Below are positions 16,587-27,330 of a stretch of DNA of 64,000 bases, in pieces. A program made the position numbers and the translations under genes. The stretch's first letter is position 1. Every line of letters begins with the position of its first letter. Source of the stretch: Pseudomonadota bacterium. GTDB taxonomy: Bacteria; Pseudomonadota; Gammaproteobacteria; Burkholderiales; Burkholderiaceae_C. Below the pieces are notes generated by a model. It made no database searches. It saw only the letters and a program-made list of their open reading frames with translations, and was not told the origin of the DNA. Where the stretch lies: positions 62,001 to 126,000 of the forward strand of contig JAKOZT010000037.1 of the NCBI GenBank assembly GCA_029779845.1, given 5' to 3'.

Positions 16587-19500
16587 TCAGTTCCACCGCC
16601 ACGTCCAGATCACGTCCAGCGAGCTGTCCTCGCCCGACTGCGCGCGCAGCGTGAAGCGCTGGGCGATGCGGTAGATCAGCTGCCAGGTGCCGGCGGTGGC
16701 GTTCAGGCTGCGCTCGTAGCCGACGTACCAGCGCCGCGACAGCTGCTTGCCCAGCGACACCACCGTCTCGCGCACCTCGCCGTCGTTCTGGCGCACCGAG
16801 AGCTCGTCCAGGCCGATCGCCTTGAGCAGCTCGTCGGTCGGGCCGGGGTTCTCGCCGGCCAGCAGCGCCAGCGCGGCGCGCTGCAGCAGCGCGGTGTCGG
16901 CGCGGCCCAGGCCGTCGCTGGCGCGGCCCAGCACCAGCCACGAGAGCTTGTCGATGTCGCTCATCTCCGGCTCGGAAAAGAGGCGCACGCGCGGGTTCAC
17001 CGCGGTGCCGCTGACCTGCACGCCGACGCGCACGTCGAGGTTCGGCCGCGTCGCCTCGATGTCCAGGCGCGGGTTCTCGGCCGGGCCGTTGAAGACCAGG
17101 TTGCCGCGGTCGATCTCGAGCTTCTGGCCGTAGGCCGCGTAGGTGCCGTCGACCGCGCGCACCGTGCCGTCGACGGCCAGCCTGCCGCCCGGCGACGCGA
17201 GCTTCAGCTCGCCTTCCAGCCCCGTCTCCAGCCCGCGGCCGCGCACGCGCAGCTTGCGGCCGAGGTCGACGCGTAGGTCCATCTGCAGGCTGGGCAGGCG
17301 CGACGGCGGCGCGGCGGCGAGCCTGGCTTCGGCCTTCGGGTCCGCGCTGGTGCGGCGCACCACCACCACGTCGTCGGAGAGCGTCGGCGCGTCGCTCTTG
17401 GAGAAGTCGATCAGCCCTTCATCGACGGCGAAGCGGCCGTCCAGCGCGAGCCGCTCGCGCTCCAGTTGCAGCGTGGCATTGCCGCTGGCGACGATGCGCC
17501 GGTCGACGCGGCCGAGCAGCTGGAAGCGCTGCGCTTCGAGCTGCAGCCGCGCCTGCGGCGCCGCGCCGAGCACGGCGTCGCCGGCGAGCGTGAGCGTGCC
17601 GTCGCCGGCGCGCGCCGTGAAGCGCTCGATGCGCGCGCGGTCGCCCTGCAGCGCGATCGCCACCTCGCCGTCGCGCACGTTCACGCCCTGCAGGAAGTTG
17701 CGCACCGACAGCTCGCGGCCCTGCACCGCGCCGGTGTATTCGGGCGCGCCGAAGCGCCCGCCGATGCCGGCCGACACGCGCAGCGCGCCGCCCAGGCGCC
17801 AGCCGGCCGGCACCCAGGTGCCCCAGGTGCCGAGGTTGGCCACCTGCAGCTCCAGCACGCCCGACACCGGCGTGTCCGGCGCCGGCCAGGTGGCCTCGGG
17901 CGTGGTGCGCGCGACGAAGGCGCCCGCCGCCACGCCCAGCGTCGAGCCGGCCAGGCCCTGCGTGAAGTTCCAGGTGCCGTCGGCCACCGCCAGGCCGAGG
18001 CGCAGGTCGGTCAGGCCGAGCGACTGCGTGCCGGTCTCGTCGGTCACCGTCAGGTCGCCGCGCTCGCGCTCGACCACGATGTCGGCGCTGAAGCTCGGCG
18101 CGCTGCGCAGCGCGAGATGGCCGCGCACGCGCAGGTCGCCGCCCCAGCCGAAGTCGGGTTGCAGGCGCTGCAGCAGCGGCGCCACCGCGAGCGGCTCCAG
18201 CTCGGCCTGGGCATCGATGCGCGCCGGCGTGCCGGAGCCCGCAGCGGCCCAGGCGACGCGGCTCCAGTTCAGCCGGGCGCCGAATACCTCGGCGCGGCCG
18301 GGCTGCAGCACGAATTGCGCGGGGCCCGTGTCCAGGCCCAGCACTTCGAGCGTCACGTCGCGCGCGGCCAGCCAGGCGGCGTCCGCGCCGGCCGGGCGCG
18401 CGTCGATCTGCTGCAGGCTGCCGCGCCAGCCGGCGATGGCGTTGGCTGCACCGGCGACGAAGCCGCCTTGCGCGGTCAGGCGCGCCTGCGTAGTCGTCTT
18501 GCCGTCGCCCGGCACGGCGCCGGGCTGCAAGGCATCGGCCCAGGCGGGCGGGCGTGCGCTGGTGGCGGCGGTCAGTTCGAGCCGGTGCTCGCGGCCGCTG
18601 CCTTGCGCGCGCAGTCTGGCCGATTCGATGCGCGCCGGGCCGAGCGCGAGGCCGGCCAGTTCGGCCTCGGCATCGACCGGCGCATCGAGCGCCGTGCCGG
18701 CCTGCCAGCGCGCCGTGGCGCTGCGCAGCTGCAGCGTGCCGGCTCGCAGCGCGGCGGCGCTTGCGTCGCCGCGGGTCGTCAGCGCGGGCCAGCGGCCGCT
18801 GGCTTCGATGCGGGCGTTCAGCGTGCCGGCGAGTTCGGTGCCTTTGTCCTCGCCCACGCCGGCCAGCTTCGCCAGCGGTGCCAGGCGCGCCAGCGCGGGG
18901 GCGGCCAGCGTCAGTGTCCAGCGGTCGCCGCTGCCGTTGCGTGCGCTGCCGAGCTGGCCTTGCGCGTCGAGGGTGTTGCCGTCGAGCTCGGCCTGGGCCG
19001 TGCTGCGCAGCGCGCTGCCGTCGCCTTGCAGTTCGACGCGGCCGCGCAGCGGCACGCCGGCGAGGCGGCTGTCGGCGATGTCGAACTTGGCGCGGCCGCG
19101 CAGCGCGGCGAGGCGGTCGAGCGGTGCCTCCGCGCCGCCGGCGCGCGGCAGCGTCAGGTCGAACTCGCCGCTGCCGTTGAGCTGGTGCGGCCCGCGCCGC
19201 CACGGCGAATCCTCGCGGCCGCGCCACCACAGCGCCGGGTCGAACTCGGCCAGCGTGGCGCGGCCCTGCGCCTGCCACGCGGCATCGGGCGCCCCCCGAG
19301 CGGCGTGCCCGGCGAGGCTGGCGCGCGCGCCGCCGCTGCTCGCTTCGGCGCGGCGCAGCTCGATGCGCTCGGCGCCTTGGTCGCTGCTCCACTCGGCATC
19401 GAACTGCGCCTTGGCGGGGCGGTCGGCGCCGCGCTCGCGCACCGTGCCGGCCAGCTCGGCGCGCGCGGCGATGCGCTGCACGGCGGCGGCCGGGGCGCTA

Positions 19501-20729
19501 CCCGTCAAGGTGAGCGGTCCGTCGAGCCGCATCGCCGGGGCGCGCGCGTCGAGCCGGTCGGCCTGCAGCGCGGCCAGCGTGGCGGCGAGCGTCCAGCCGT
19601 CTTTCGCCCAGCGGCCGCTGCCTTGCAGGCGGCCGGCGGGTTGTTTCGCGCTGCCGAGTTCGGCGGCCAGCGTGCGCAGCTCCAGCGTGCCGGGGTCGTC
19701 GGGGCGCGCGCGGGCTTCGAGCGCCAGGCGGCGCAGCGGCAACCGGCCTTCGTTCCACAAGCCCGGCGTGGCGTTGTCGAAGCTCGCGCTCAGCTCGGCC
19801 GGCTGGTCGGCGGCGCGCGTGCGCACGATCGCCTCGCCGCTCAGCGCGGTGGCCGGCGCGGCGGCGTGGAAGGCCGAGAGGTCCAGCCCCTTGGCGCGTG
19901 CCTGCAGGTCGCCCAGCGGCCAGGGTTCGAAGGGGCGCAGCGTGGCGTCCAGGTCCAGCGTCTGCGCCGGCAGCAGCGGCGCGCCCGGCGCGCGCGCCGG
20001 CTCGGCGCGCAGCGTGGCCTGCAGGCGCGGCTGCGCCAGCGCGCCGGCCAGCGTGGCGCGGGCCGACCATTGCGCGTTGGCGAGCGCGCCTTCCTGCGTG
20101 AGCGCAAGCATGGCGGCCAGCGGCAAGGGCGCGGCGCTGCCGAGCGTGAGGTTTCCTTCGGCGCGCAGCCGGCCGTAGGTGGCAGACAGGCCATCCACAC
20201 GATGCCGTGCGCCGCCGTCTTCGCCCAGGTGCAGCGCGGCGCGCAACTGCGTCAGCGGCGTCTCGCCCAGGGGCTTGGCGGCCAGCGTGCCGACTTCGAT
20301 GGCTTCGATGTCGAACGCGAAGGGCAGCGCGAGCGAGGTCGGCGCGGACGAAGGCGAAGGCGAGGGCGCCGGCGCGCCGGGCGTCACGACGATGCGCTCG
20401 GCCGCGAGCCGCGCCATGCGCAGGCGCGGCCGCTCGCCCCAGGCCAGGTCGAGCTGCAGCCCCTTCCAGCCTGCCCCTTCGGCCACCACCGAGCCGCCGC
20501 GCGGCAGCGTGATCACGAGCCGCTGCGTGCGCAGATCGCCGAGCAGCGTGCCCGCCACGCCCTCGGCCTGCAGCCCCGGCACGCGCGCCAGCGCCCAGGC
20601 GCTGCCGGCTTCGGTGTGCAGCATCCACAGCGCCGCCGCCAGCAGCGCCGCGAGAGCGGCGGCCGGCACCAGGCCCCACGCGAGCCAGCGAGCCCGGGAG
20701 CGCTTGTGCGGGGGCGTCGTCGTCTCCAT
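16587..20729 (-). CDS. tamB: TamB: inner-membrane-anchored translocation and assembly module
   Basis: This 1380-residue protein has one N-terminal membrane helix (about residues 15-36, LAWGLVPAAALAALLAAALW). A very long periplasmic stretch of repetitive beta-strand segments follows (DLRV, LALD, LDAQG-like repeats). The conserved C-terminal TamB domain ends in aromatic residues (WTWRWN). AsmA-like proteins of this shape form a hydrophobic groove spanning the periplasm, moving phospholipids and helping outer-membrane protein assembly with TamA. tamA ends four bases upstream. Length is near the usual 1250-1450. The C-terminal domain shows the familiar NPRLDIEATRPNLDVRVGV and RVRLFSEPEMSDIDKLSWL segments. 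Confidence 0.93.
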   Translation of the reverse strand: METTTPPHKRSRARWLAWGLVPAAALAALLAAALWMLHTEAGSAWALARVPGLQAEGVAGTLLGDLRTQRLVITLPRGGSVVAEGAGWKGLQLDLAWGERPRLRMARLAAERIVVTPGAPAPSPSPSSAPTSLALPFAFDIEAIEVGTLAAKPLGETPLTQLRAALHLGEDGGARHRVDGLSATYGRLRAEGNLTLGSAAPLPLAAMLALTQEGALANAQWSARATLAGALAQPRLQATLRAEPARAPGAPLLPAQTLDLDATLRPFEPWPLGDLQARAKGLDLSAFHAAAPATALSGEAIVRTRAADQPAELSASFDNATPGLWNEGRLPLRRLALEARARPDDPGTLELRTLAAELGSAKQPAGRLQGSGRWAKDGWTLAATLAALQADRLDARAPAMRLDGPLTLTGSAPAAAVQRIAARAELAGTVRERGADRPAKAQFDAEWSSDQGAERIELRRAEASSGGARASLAGHAARGAPDAAWQAQGRATLAEFDPALWWRGREDSPWRRGPHQLNGSGEFDLTLPRAGGAEAPLDRLAALRGRAKFDIADSRLAGVPLRGRVELQGDGSALRSTAQAELDGNTLDAQGQLGSARNGSGDRWTLTLAAPALARLAPLAKLAGVGEDKGTELAGTLNARIEASGRWPALTTRGDASAAALRAGTLQLRSATARWQAGTALDAPVDAEAELAGLALGPARIESARLRAQGSGREHRLELTAATSARPPAWADALQPGAVPGDGKTTTQARLTAQGGFVAGAANAIAGWRGSLQQIDARPAGADAAWLAARDVTLEVLGLDTGPAQFVLQPGRAEVFGARLNWSRVAWAAAGSGTPARIDAQAELEPLAVAPLLQRLQPDFGWGGDLRVRGHLALRSAPSFSADIVVERERGDLTVTDETGTQSLGLTDLRLGLAVADGTWNFTQGLAGSTLGVAAGAFVARTTPEATWPAPDTPVSGVLELQVANLGTWGTWVPAGWRLGGALRVSAGIGGRFGAPEYTGAVQGRELSVRNFLQGVNVRDGEVAIALQGDRARIERFTARAGDGTLTLAGDAVLGAAPQARLQLEAQRFQLLGRVDRRIVASGNATLQLERERLALDGRFAVDEGLIDFSKSDAPTLSDDVVVVRRTSADPKAEARLAAAPPSRLPSLQMDLRVDLGRKLRVRGRGLETGLEGELKLASPGGRLAVDGTVRAVDGTYAAYGQKLEIDRGNLVFNGPAENPRLDIEATRPNLDVRVGVQVSGTAVNPRVRLFSEPEMSDIDKLSWLVLGRASDGLGRADTALLQRAALALLAGENPGPTDELLKAIGLDELSVRQNDGEVRETVVSLGKQLSRRWYVGYERSLNATAGTWQLIYRIAQRFTLRAQSGEDSSLDVIWTWRWN

Positions 20730-20733
20730 GACG

Positions 20734-22560
20734 CTAGAAAGCGATGCCGACGCTCAGGTGCAGGCGCACCCGGTGCACCTCCTCGCCGTAGGCGAGGTCG
20801 ATGCGCAGCGGCCCCACCGGGCTGCGCCAGCGCAGGCCCAGGCCGTAGCCCCAGGCGGGCGACAGATCCTTCCAGCGATTCGCGGCGTTGCCGGCGTCGA
20901 CGAAGGCGGCCCACCACAGCGAGGGCATGCGCGCCGAGATCGGCCGCGCGATCTCGGCGCTGCCGGTGAAGAGCATGCGGCCCGAGCTGACCTCGCCGCC
21001 GGTCAGCGGCCCGAGCGTGCGGTAGGCGTAGCCGCGCACCGAATCGTCGCCGCCGGCGCGGAACATCAGCGTGTCGGGCACGCCGACCGAATCGGCCGCG
21101 AAGATCTGCCCGGCCTCGACGCGCAGGCTCGCATACCACGCGCGGCCGAGCGGCTGGTACAGCGTGACGCGGCCGTAGCCGCGCCCGAACGGGCCGCCTT
21201 CCAGCGTGGTGTTGCGCGAGCGCCCCAGCGCCGATTGCAGCGACAGCGTGTAGCCCTCGGTGGGCAGCAGGATGCTGTCCAGATCGCGGTAGATCCAGTT
21301 GTAGTTGACCGTCACCGCCTCGGCGCGCGTGGGCCCGGCCGGGTTGTCGACGCGCGCGTGCGTCAGCTCCAGGTAGTAGGTGCGCTCGATGCGCTGCGCA
21401 TCCTGTATGCGGCCCAGGCGCGCCGTCCACGCGGTGCGGACCTCGTCGCCGGTACTCAGGCGCTCGGCGGTGCCGGCCACGAGGTTGCGGTACAGGTTGT
21501 CGAGCGGGTGCGAGATCAGCTCGCCGCTCCAGGCCTTGCGCGCCTGCCCGATCTCGAACTTGTTGGTCGACACCCAGTGCAGCCCGAAGGGCCGGCGGTT
21601 GCGGTGTTCGAGCGTCACGCGCGGGCCGGTGTTGGCGCTGATGCCCACGCCCACGGTCGACTGCTGCTGCGTCAGCTCGTGCACGCGCACGCGCACCGGC
21701 GCGGCCGACGCGGTGGCGGGGTCGGGGTCGAGCTCGACGGTGGCACTGTCGAACAGCCCGAGCTTGACGATGCGCTCCTGGTAGTCGAGCAGCAGCTTCT
21801 CGCTGTAGGGCTGGCCGGCGGAGAAGGTGGACAGCCGCCGCACCGCGTTTTCGTCGTAGCGCTCCAGCCCCTCGATGCGGATCGCCCCGAGGCGGTACAG
21901 CACGCCGCTGTCCAGCGTCACCGCGATCGCGACGCGGTGCTGCTCGGCGTCGACGCGCGCCTCGGTGCTCGCCCAGGCCGCGGCCGGGTAGCCCTCGGCG
22001 CGTGCGCGCGCCAGCGTGCCGGTCTTGGCCGCCGACCACGCCGGCTGGCGGAACGCCTGCCCCGGCTGCAAGGGCCAGCCGCTGCGCAGCGAAGCGAGCA
22101 GCGCGGCGGCCTCGCTGCCGGGCTGCCCGGCCAGCGTCTTCAGCTCGCCCTCGACGACGAAGTCGACGTGCTCGACCACGCTGCGCGGCCCGGGCTCGAC
22201 GCGGATCTCCACCACCGGCACGCCGTCGTCGGCCACGCGCCGCGTGGCCTGCACCTGCGCGGCGAAGTAGCCCTCGGTCTCCAGCAGCGAGCGCGCCTGC
22301 GCCGGCGCGGCGGCGGTCAGGCGCGTCAGTTCGCTGGCGTCGATCGCTTCGGTGTCGGGCGCGTTGCGAAAGCGCGCCAGGTCGAGGTAGTCGGCCAGCA
22401 GCGTCTTCAGCGCGTCGGGCGCGATCACCTCGAGGCGGTAGGGCGCGCGCGTCGGACCCGCAGCCGCCGCGTCCTTCGCCTGCTCGTCGCGCGCGCCGTT
22501 CAGCGCCGCGCAGCCGCCCAGCAGCAGCGCCAGGGCGAGCGCCGCCGCGGCGCGGATCAT
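20734..22560 (-). CDS. tamA: TamA: Omp85-family outer-membrane barrel of the TAM complex
   Basis: The 608-residue protein has N-terminal POTRA-like domains (about 40-280, including LLETEGYFAAQVQA and RLSTFSAGQPYSEKLLLDYQ). A 16-strand barrel follows, with the conserved RGYAYR motif in the L6 loop (GGDDSVRGYAYRTLGPL), and it ends in Phe (GIAF) as required for barrel insertion. Unusually, the signal sequence ends LLLGGCAAL, a lipobox with Cys17, so the N-terminus may be lipidated. The start overlaps the stop of the upstream vWA gene (ATGA), and tamB follows after four bases. Confidence 0.92.
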   Translation of the reverse strand: MIRAAAALALALLLGGCAALNGARDEQAKDAAAAGPTRAPYRLEVIAPDALKTLLADYLDLARFRNAPDTEAIDASELTRLTAAAPAQARSLLETEGYFAAQVQATRRVADDGVPVVEIRVEPGPRSVVEHVDFVVEGELKTLAGQPGSEAAALLASLRSGWPLQPGQAFRQPAWSAAKTGTLARARAEGYPAAAWASTEARVDAEQHRVAIAVTLDSGVLYRLGAIRIEGLERYDENAVRRLSTFSAGQPYSEKLLLDYQERIVKLGLFDSATVELDPDPATASAAPVRVRVHELTQQQSTVGVGISANTGPRVTLEHRNRRPFGLHWVSTNKFEIGQARKAWSGELISHPLDNLYRNLVAGTAERLSTGDEVRTAWTARLGRIQDAQRIERTYYLELTHARVDNPAGPTRAEAVTVNYNWIYRDLDSILLPTEGYTLSLQSALGRSRNTTLEGGPFGRGYGRVTLYQPLGRAWYASLRVEAGQIFAADSVGVPDTLMFRAGGDDSVRGYAYRTLGPLTGGEVSSGRMLFTGSAEIARPISARMPSLWWAAFVDAGNAANRWKDLSPAWGYGLGLRWRSPVGPLRIDLAYGEEVHRVRLHLSVGIAF

Positions 22561-23729
22561 TTGCTCAGCATGCGCATCGCCGACTCCAGCCCCTGCAGCG
22601 TGAGCGGGAACATGCGCTGGTTCATCAGCTGCTGCACGATCGCGATGCTCTGGCGGTAGCCCCACACGCCCTGCGGCTCGGGGTTGATCCAGGCGAATTT
22701 CGGGAAGGCCTGCGTCAGCCGCTGCAGCCACTCGGCGCCCGGCTCCTCGTTGTTGTATTCGACGCTGCCGCCGGGCTGCAGGATCTCGTAGGGGCTCATC
22801 GTCGCGTCGCCCACGAACACCAGCTTGTAGTCCTTGTTGTACTTGCGGATCACGTCCCAGGTGGGGAACTTCTCGCTGTAGCGGCGCCGGTTGTTCTTCC
22901 ACATGAAGTCGTAGACGCAGTTGTGGAAGTAATAGAACTCCAGGTGCTTGAACTCGCTCTTGGCGGCGCTGAACAGCTCCTCGACGCGGTGGATGTGCTC
23001 GTCCATCGTGCCGCCCACGTCCATCAGCAGCAGCACCTTCACCTTGTTGTGGCGCTCGGGCACCATCTTGATGTCCAGCCAGCCGGCATTCGCCGCGGTG
23101 CTGCGGATGGTGTCGTCGAGGTCCAGTTCTTCCTGCGCGCCCTCGCGCGCGAAGCGCCGCAGCCGGCGCAGCGCCACCTTGATGTTGCGCGTGCCGAGCT
23201 CCAGCGTGTCGTCGTAGTCCTTGTACTGGCGCTGGTCCCACACCTTCACCGCGCTGCGGTTGCGGCCCTTGTCCTGCCCGATGCGGATGCCCTGCGGGTT
23301 GTAGCCGTAGGCGCCGAAGGGGCTGGTGCCGCCGGTGCCGATCATGCGGTTGCCGCCCTCGTGGCGCTCCTTCTGCTCCTCGAAGCGCTTCTTCAGCGTC
23401 TCCATCAGCTCGTCCCAGCCCATCTTCTCGATGGCGGCCTTCTCCTCGGGCGTCAGTTCGAGTTCGAGGTGCTTGCGCAGCCAGTCGAGCGGCACGTCCT
23501 GCGTGAAGTCGGTGAGCAGCTCCACGCCCTTGAAGTAGGCGGCGAAGGCGCGGTCGAACTTGTCGAACTGCGCTTCGTCCTTCACGAGGGCGGTGCGCGC
23601 GAAGTAGTAGAACTGGTCGACCGAGTTGTCGATCACGCCTTCCTTCAGGCCTTCGAGCAGCGTCAGGTATTCCTTGACGGACACCTTCAGCTTGGCCGCG
23701 CGCAGCGCGTAGAAGAAGTTGATCAGCAT
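22557..23729 (-). CDS. vWA-domain protein, CoxE/YehP-like
   Basis: The 390-residue cytoplasmic protein has an N-terminal helical domain (about 1-130) and a central linker (GGTSPFGAYGYNPQG). The C-terminal von Willebrand A domain opens with VLLLMDVGGTMDEH. The metal-site motif is DxGGT instead of the usual DxSxS, leaving the Asp and Thr but not the two serines. Such proteins pair with MoxR AAA+ ATPases as metal- or complex-loading chaperones. A MoxR gene lies three genes upstream at 26391-27233. I chose ATG 23729 because homologues begin MLINFFY. Confidence 0.85.
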   Translation of the reverse strand: MLINFFYALRAAKLKVSVKEYLTLLEGLKEGVIDNSVDQFYYFARTALVKDEAQFDKFDRAFAAYFKGVELLTDFTQDVPLDWLRKHLELELTPEEKAAIEKMGWDELMETLKKRFEEQKERHEGGNRMIGTGGTSPFGAYGYNPQGIRIGQDKGRNRSAVKVWDQRQYKDYDDTLELGTRNIKVALRRLRRFAREGAQEELDLDDTIRSTAANAGWLDIKMVPERHNKVKVLLLMDVGGTMDEHIHRVEELFSAAKSEFKHLEFYYFHNCVYDFMWKNNRRRYSEKFPTWDVIRKYNKDYKLVFVGDATMSPYEILQPGGSVEYNNEEPGAEWLQRLTQAFPKFAWINPEPQGVWGYRQSIAIVQQLMNQRMFPLTLQGLESAMRMLSK

Positions 23730-23733
23730 CGGC

Positions 23734-25770
23734 TCACCGTTTGGCGGACGAGGATACACGTCCGGCCGGCGCGGCGTGGCGGTCGTGCCGCTTCAGCCAC
23801 TCGAAGAACTCGGCATACCAGAGCTTCGAATTGCGCGGCTTCAGAACCCAGTGGTTCTCGTCGGGGAACCACAGCAGCCGCGCATCGACGCCGCGCGCCT
23901 TCAGCGTGTTGTAGTAGGCCAGGCCCTGGCCGTCGGGCACGCGGTAGTCGAGCGCGCCGTGGATCACCAGCGTCGGCGTCTTCATCGCGGCGGCGAAGGC
24001 GTGCGGGCTCTGCGCATGCACGCGCGCCATGTCGTCCCAGTAGGGCGCGCCCAGCTCGCGCGGGAACCAGGTGTAGGCGTCCTCGGCGAACATGCTGACC
24101 CAGTCGAAGCAGCCGGCGTGGCACACATAGGCCTGGTAGCGCCCCGGCTTGACGTGCCCGTTCATCCACGCGACCAGGTAGCCGCCGTAGCTGCCGCCGC
24201 TGGCGAACACGCGCCGGCGGTCGGACCAGGGTTTCTTCAGCAGCCAGTTCGTCGCGGCCTCGATGTCCTGCAATTCCAGCTCGCCCCAGCGGTGCGTGAT
24301 GCTGTCGAGGAAGGCGTAGCCGAAGCCGCTCGAGCCGTGGTAGTTGACGCAGGCGACCACGTAGCCCTGCGCCGCCAGCGCATGGTTGTTCCAGCGGTAG
24401 TGGAAGGTGTCGCCGCTGGCCGCGTGCGGGCCGCCGTGGATGTTGTGCAGCACGGGGTACTTGCGGCGCGCATCGAAGCCGGGCGGATACACCAGCCACA
24501 TCTGCACCTCGTCGCCTTGCGCACCCTGGAAGCGCACGTCCTCGTGCGTGCCGAGCCTGAGCGTGGCGAGCAGCTCGTCGTTGAAGCGCTCGAGCCGGCG
24601 CGGCGGCTCGCCGTCGCGCAGCGCGTGCAATCGCACCGGGTGGTCCATCGCATCGGCCGCCACGGCGACCACGCCGCCGGCGGCGTCGAAGCCCTGCACC
24701 CAGCCGCCGGGGAAGATGCGCGTCGCGCCGCGCGAGCGCAGGTCGAAGCGCCACAGGTGGTTGCGCGCCTCGTGCTCGGCGGCGAAGCAGACGCTCTGCC
24801 CGTCGTCGTCCCAGCGCAGCGGGGCGTGCAGCGCATGGTCCCAGGCGGCGCTGACCACCTTCCAGCGTTCGCCGCGTTCCAGCAGGGCGAGCTGCGCCGG
24901 CATCGTGTGCTTGCGGCCCTGGTGCGCGGCGAGGAAGGCGATGCGCCGCCCGTCGGGGCTGTAGCGCGGCGCCTCCATGTCCCAGGCCTTGTCCTGCGCG
25001 ATCACCGTCACGCGGCGCGTGCGCAATTCGATCTCGGCCAGCGCGCGGCAGTTGTCCATGCGCTTTTCTTCGCCCGGGTCGAAGGCGAAGACGATGCGCC
25101 GGCCGTCGGGCGAGACGTCGAAGCAGTTCACGTCGGGCTCGGCGCGCGAGAGTTCGTAGGGCGTGCCTTCGAACAGGTCGACCACGCGCCCCGTCGCCAC
25201 GTCGAGCAGGTGCAGGTGCGCCACGCGGCCCATCGGCACGTGGTGGTCCCAGTAGCGGTACTGCGCCTCGCTGGTGGCGTAGCCGCTTTCCTTGCGCTCC
25301 TTGAATTCCTTGTAGCGCCTGGCCTGCGCCGCGCTGCCGCGCAGCTCGGGCCAGACCCAGGCGACGAAGGCGATGCGCTGGCCGTCGGGCAACCACTTGA
25401 AGGCCTCGATGCCGGGTGCGAAGTGGCTGATGCGGCGCGCCTCGCCGCCGTCGGGCGCGATCGCGTAGAGCTGCGCGCCGTCGTCCTTGCTGCCCTGCTG
25501 CTCGCGCCGCGCGACGAAGGCGATGCGCTCGCCGCTGGGCGACCAGGCGGGCTGGCCGTCCTTCTCGCCGCAGCTGGTCAGCCGGCGCGGGCCGCCGCCG
25601 AAGGTGGACAGCAGCCACAGCGAGGTCTGGCCGCGGTTCTCGTCCATCGACCAGCTCTGCAGCGTGCACACCGCCTGCGTGCCGTCGGGCGAGAGCGCGG
25701 GCGCGCCCAGGCGCTCGAACTTCCACAGATCGTCGACGCTGATCGCCTTCCTGCCGCTTGTTCGCGCCAT
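23734..25770 (-). CDS. S9 family peptidase (prolyl oligopeptidase/acylaminoacyl peptidase type)
   Basis: The 678-residue protein has a TolB-like beta-propeller in its first 400 residues (LSPDGTQAVCTL, WSPSGERIAFVARR and DVSPDGRRIVFAF repeats). A C-terminal alpha/beta hydrolase carries the nucleophile in GGSYGGYL, the acid in HGALDYRVP and the His in FPDENHW. No signal peptide is seen, so it is probably cytoplasmic and trims small peptides. The gene lies four bases before the vWA gene. Confidence 0.9.
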   Translation of the reverse strand: MARTSGRKAISVDDLWKFERLGAPALSPDGTQAVCTLQSWSMDENRGQTSLWLLSTFGGGPRRLTSCGEKDGQPAWSPSGERIAFVARREQQGSKDDGAQLYAIAPDGGEARRISHFAPGIEAFKWLPDGQRIAFVAWVWPELRGSAAQARRYKEFKERKESGYATSEAQYRYWDHHVPMGRVAHLHLLDVATGRVVDLFEGTPYELSRAEPDVNCFDVSPDGRRIVFAFDPGEEKRMDNCRALAEIELRTRRVTVIAQDKAWDMEAPRYSPDGRRIAFLAAHQGRKHTMPAQLALLERGERWKVVSAAWDHALHAPLRWDDDGQSVCFAAEHEARNHLWRFDLRSRGATRIFPGGWVQGFDAAGGVVAVAADAMDHPVRLHALRDGEPPRRLERFNDELLATLRLGTHEDVRFQGAQGDEVQMWLVYPPGFDARRKYPVLHNIHGGPHAASGDTFHYRWNNHALAAQGYVVACVNYHGSSGFGYAFLDSITHRWGELELQDIEAATNWLLKKPWSDRRRVFASGGSYGGYLVAWMNGHVKPGRYQAYVCHAGCFDWVSMFAEDAYTWFPRELGAPYWDDMARVHAQSPHAFAAAMKTPTLVIHGALDYRVPDGQGLAYYNTLKARGVDARLLWFPDENHWVLKPRNSKLWYAEFFEWLKRHDRHAAPAGRVSSSAKR

Positions 25771-25800
25771 CGCCGCCTCCCTGCGCGGACCGTCAATCGT

Positions 25801-26390
25801 TCAGCGCGGCCGCGTGAGATGCCACAGCAGCTGCGCCTTGACCTCCGGCCACTCGCCGGCGGCCAGGCTGTACATCACGGTGTCGCGCACCGTGCCGTCG
25901 CGGCGCAGCGCGTGGTGGCGCAGCACGCCGTCCTTGCGCGCGCCCAGGCGCTCGATGGCGCGCTGACTCGCGAAGTTGTAGTTGTCGGTGCGCCAGCCGA
26001 CCAGCTGCGCGCCCAGCGTCTCGAAGGCATGCTGCATCAGCAGCAGCTTGGCGGTGGTGTTCACCGCGCTGCGCTGGCGGCTGGCGGCGTACCAGGTGTA
26101 GCCGATCTCCAGCCGGTCGACCGGCGGCACGATGTCGTGGTAGCTGCTGGAGCCGATCACCTCGCCGCTGGCGCTGTCGAGCACCGCGAAGGCAAAGCGG
26201 TGGCCTTGCTCGCGGCCTTGCAGCGCGGCTTCGATGTAGGCGCGCGTGGCTTCCGGCTCGGGCACCGAGGTGACGCGCAGGTTCCACAGCTCGCCGTCGG
26301 CGGCGGCGCGCTTCAGGCCCTCTTCGTGCTCGAAGCCGAGCGGCACCAGCCGCAGCGGCGCCCGCTCGAGCGTGACCGGCTCGACGCGCT

Positions 26391-26394
<4 letters not shown>
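25801..26394 (-). CDS. GNAT-family N-acetyltransferase (RimJ/RimL-like)
   Basis: The 197-residue enzyme starts with LRLVPLGFEHEEGLKRAA and shows the acetyl-CoA-binding beta strand and helix around EIGYTWYAASRQRSAVNTTA. NFASQRAIERLGARKDG is the hallmark of Ala/Ser N-terminal or small-molecule GNATs. Its start codon overlaps the MoxR stop (ATGA). The acceptor is unknown. Confidence 0.87.
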
Positions 26395-27233
<839 letters not shown>

Positions 27234-27288
27234 GAGCGCGGGCGCTTGGGGGCGGGAAAGTGCGGTCGGGCCAGTATATCGAGGCCCC

Positions 27289-27294
27289 TATAAT
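27289..27294 (+). promoter_or_regulatory. Likely -10 box for the cytochrome c gene
   Basis: An exact TATAAT lies 37 bases before the cytochrome start codon, in a locally AT-richer patch of the gap to moxR. The -35 region 17 bases upstream (TCGGGC) is poor, so strength and exact start are uncertain. Confidence 0.4.
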
Positions 27295-27330
27295 CGCCCG
27301 CGGAGACGAATAACTGGGCCTGGGTTGACG

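Noticed and set aside
17466-20969. Long + strand frames opposite tamB
   Set aside because: The composition is Arg/Gln/Ala repeats without motifs, and the leftward frame is an unmistakable TamB with a membrane anchor and conserved C-terminus.
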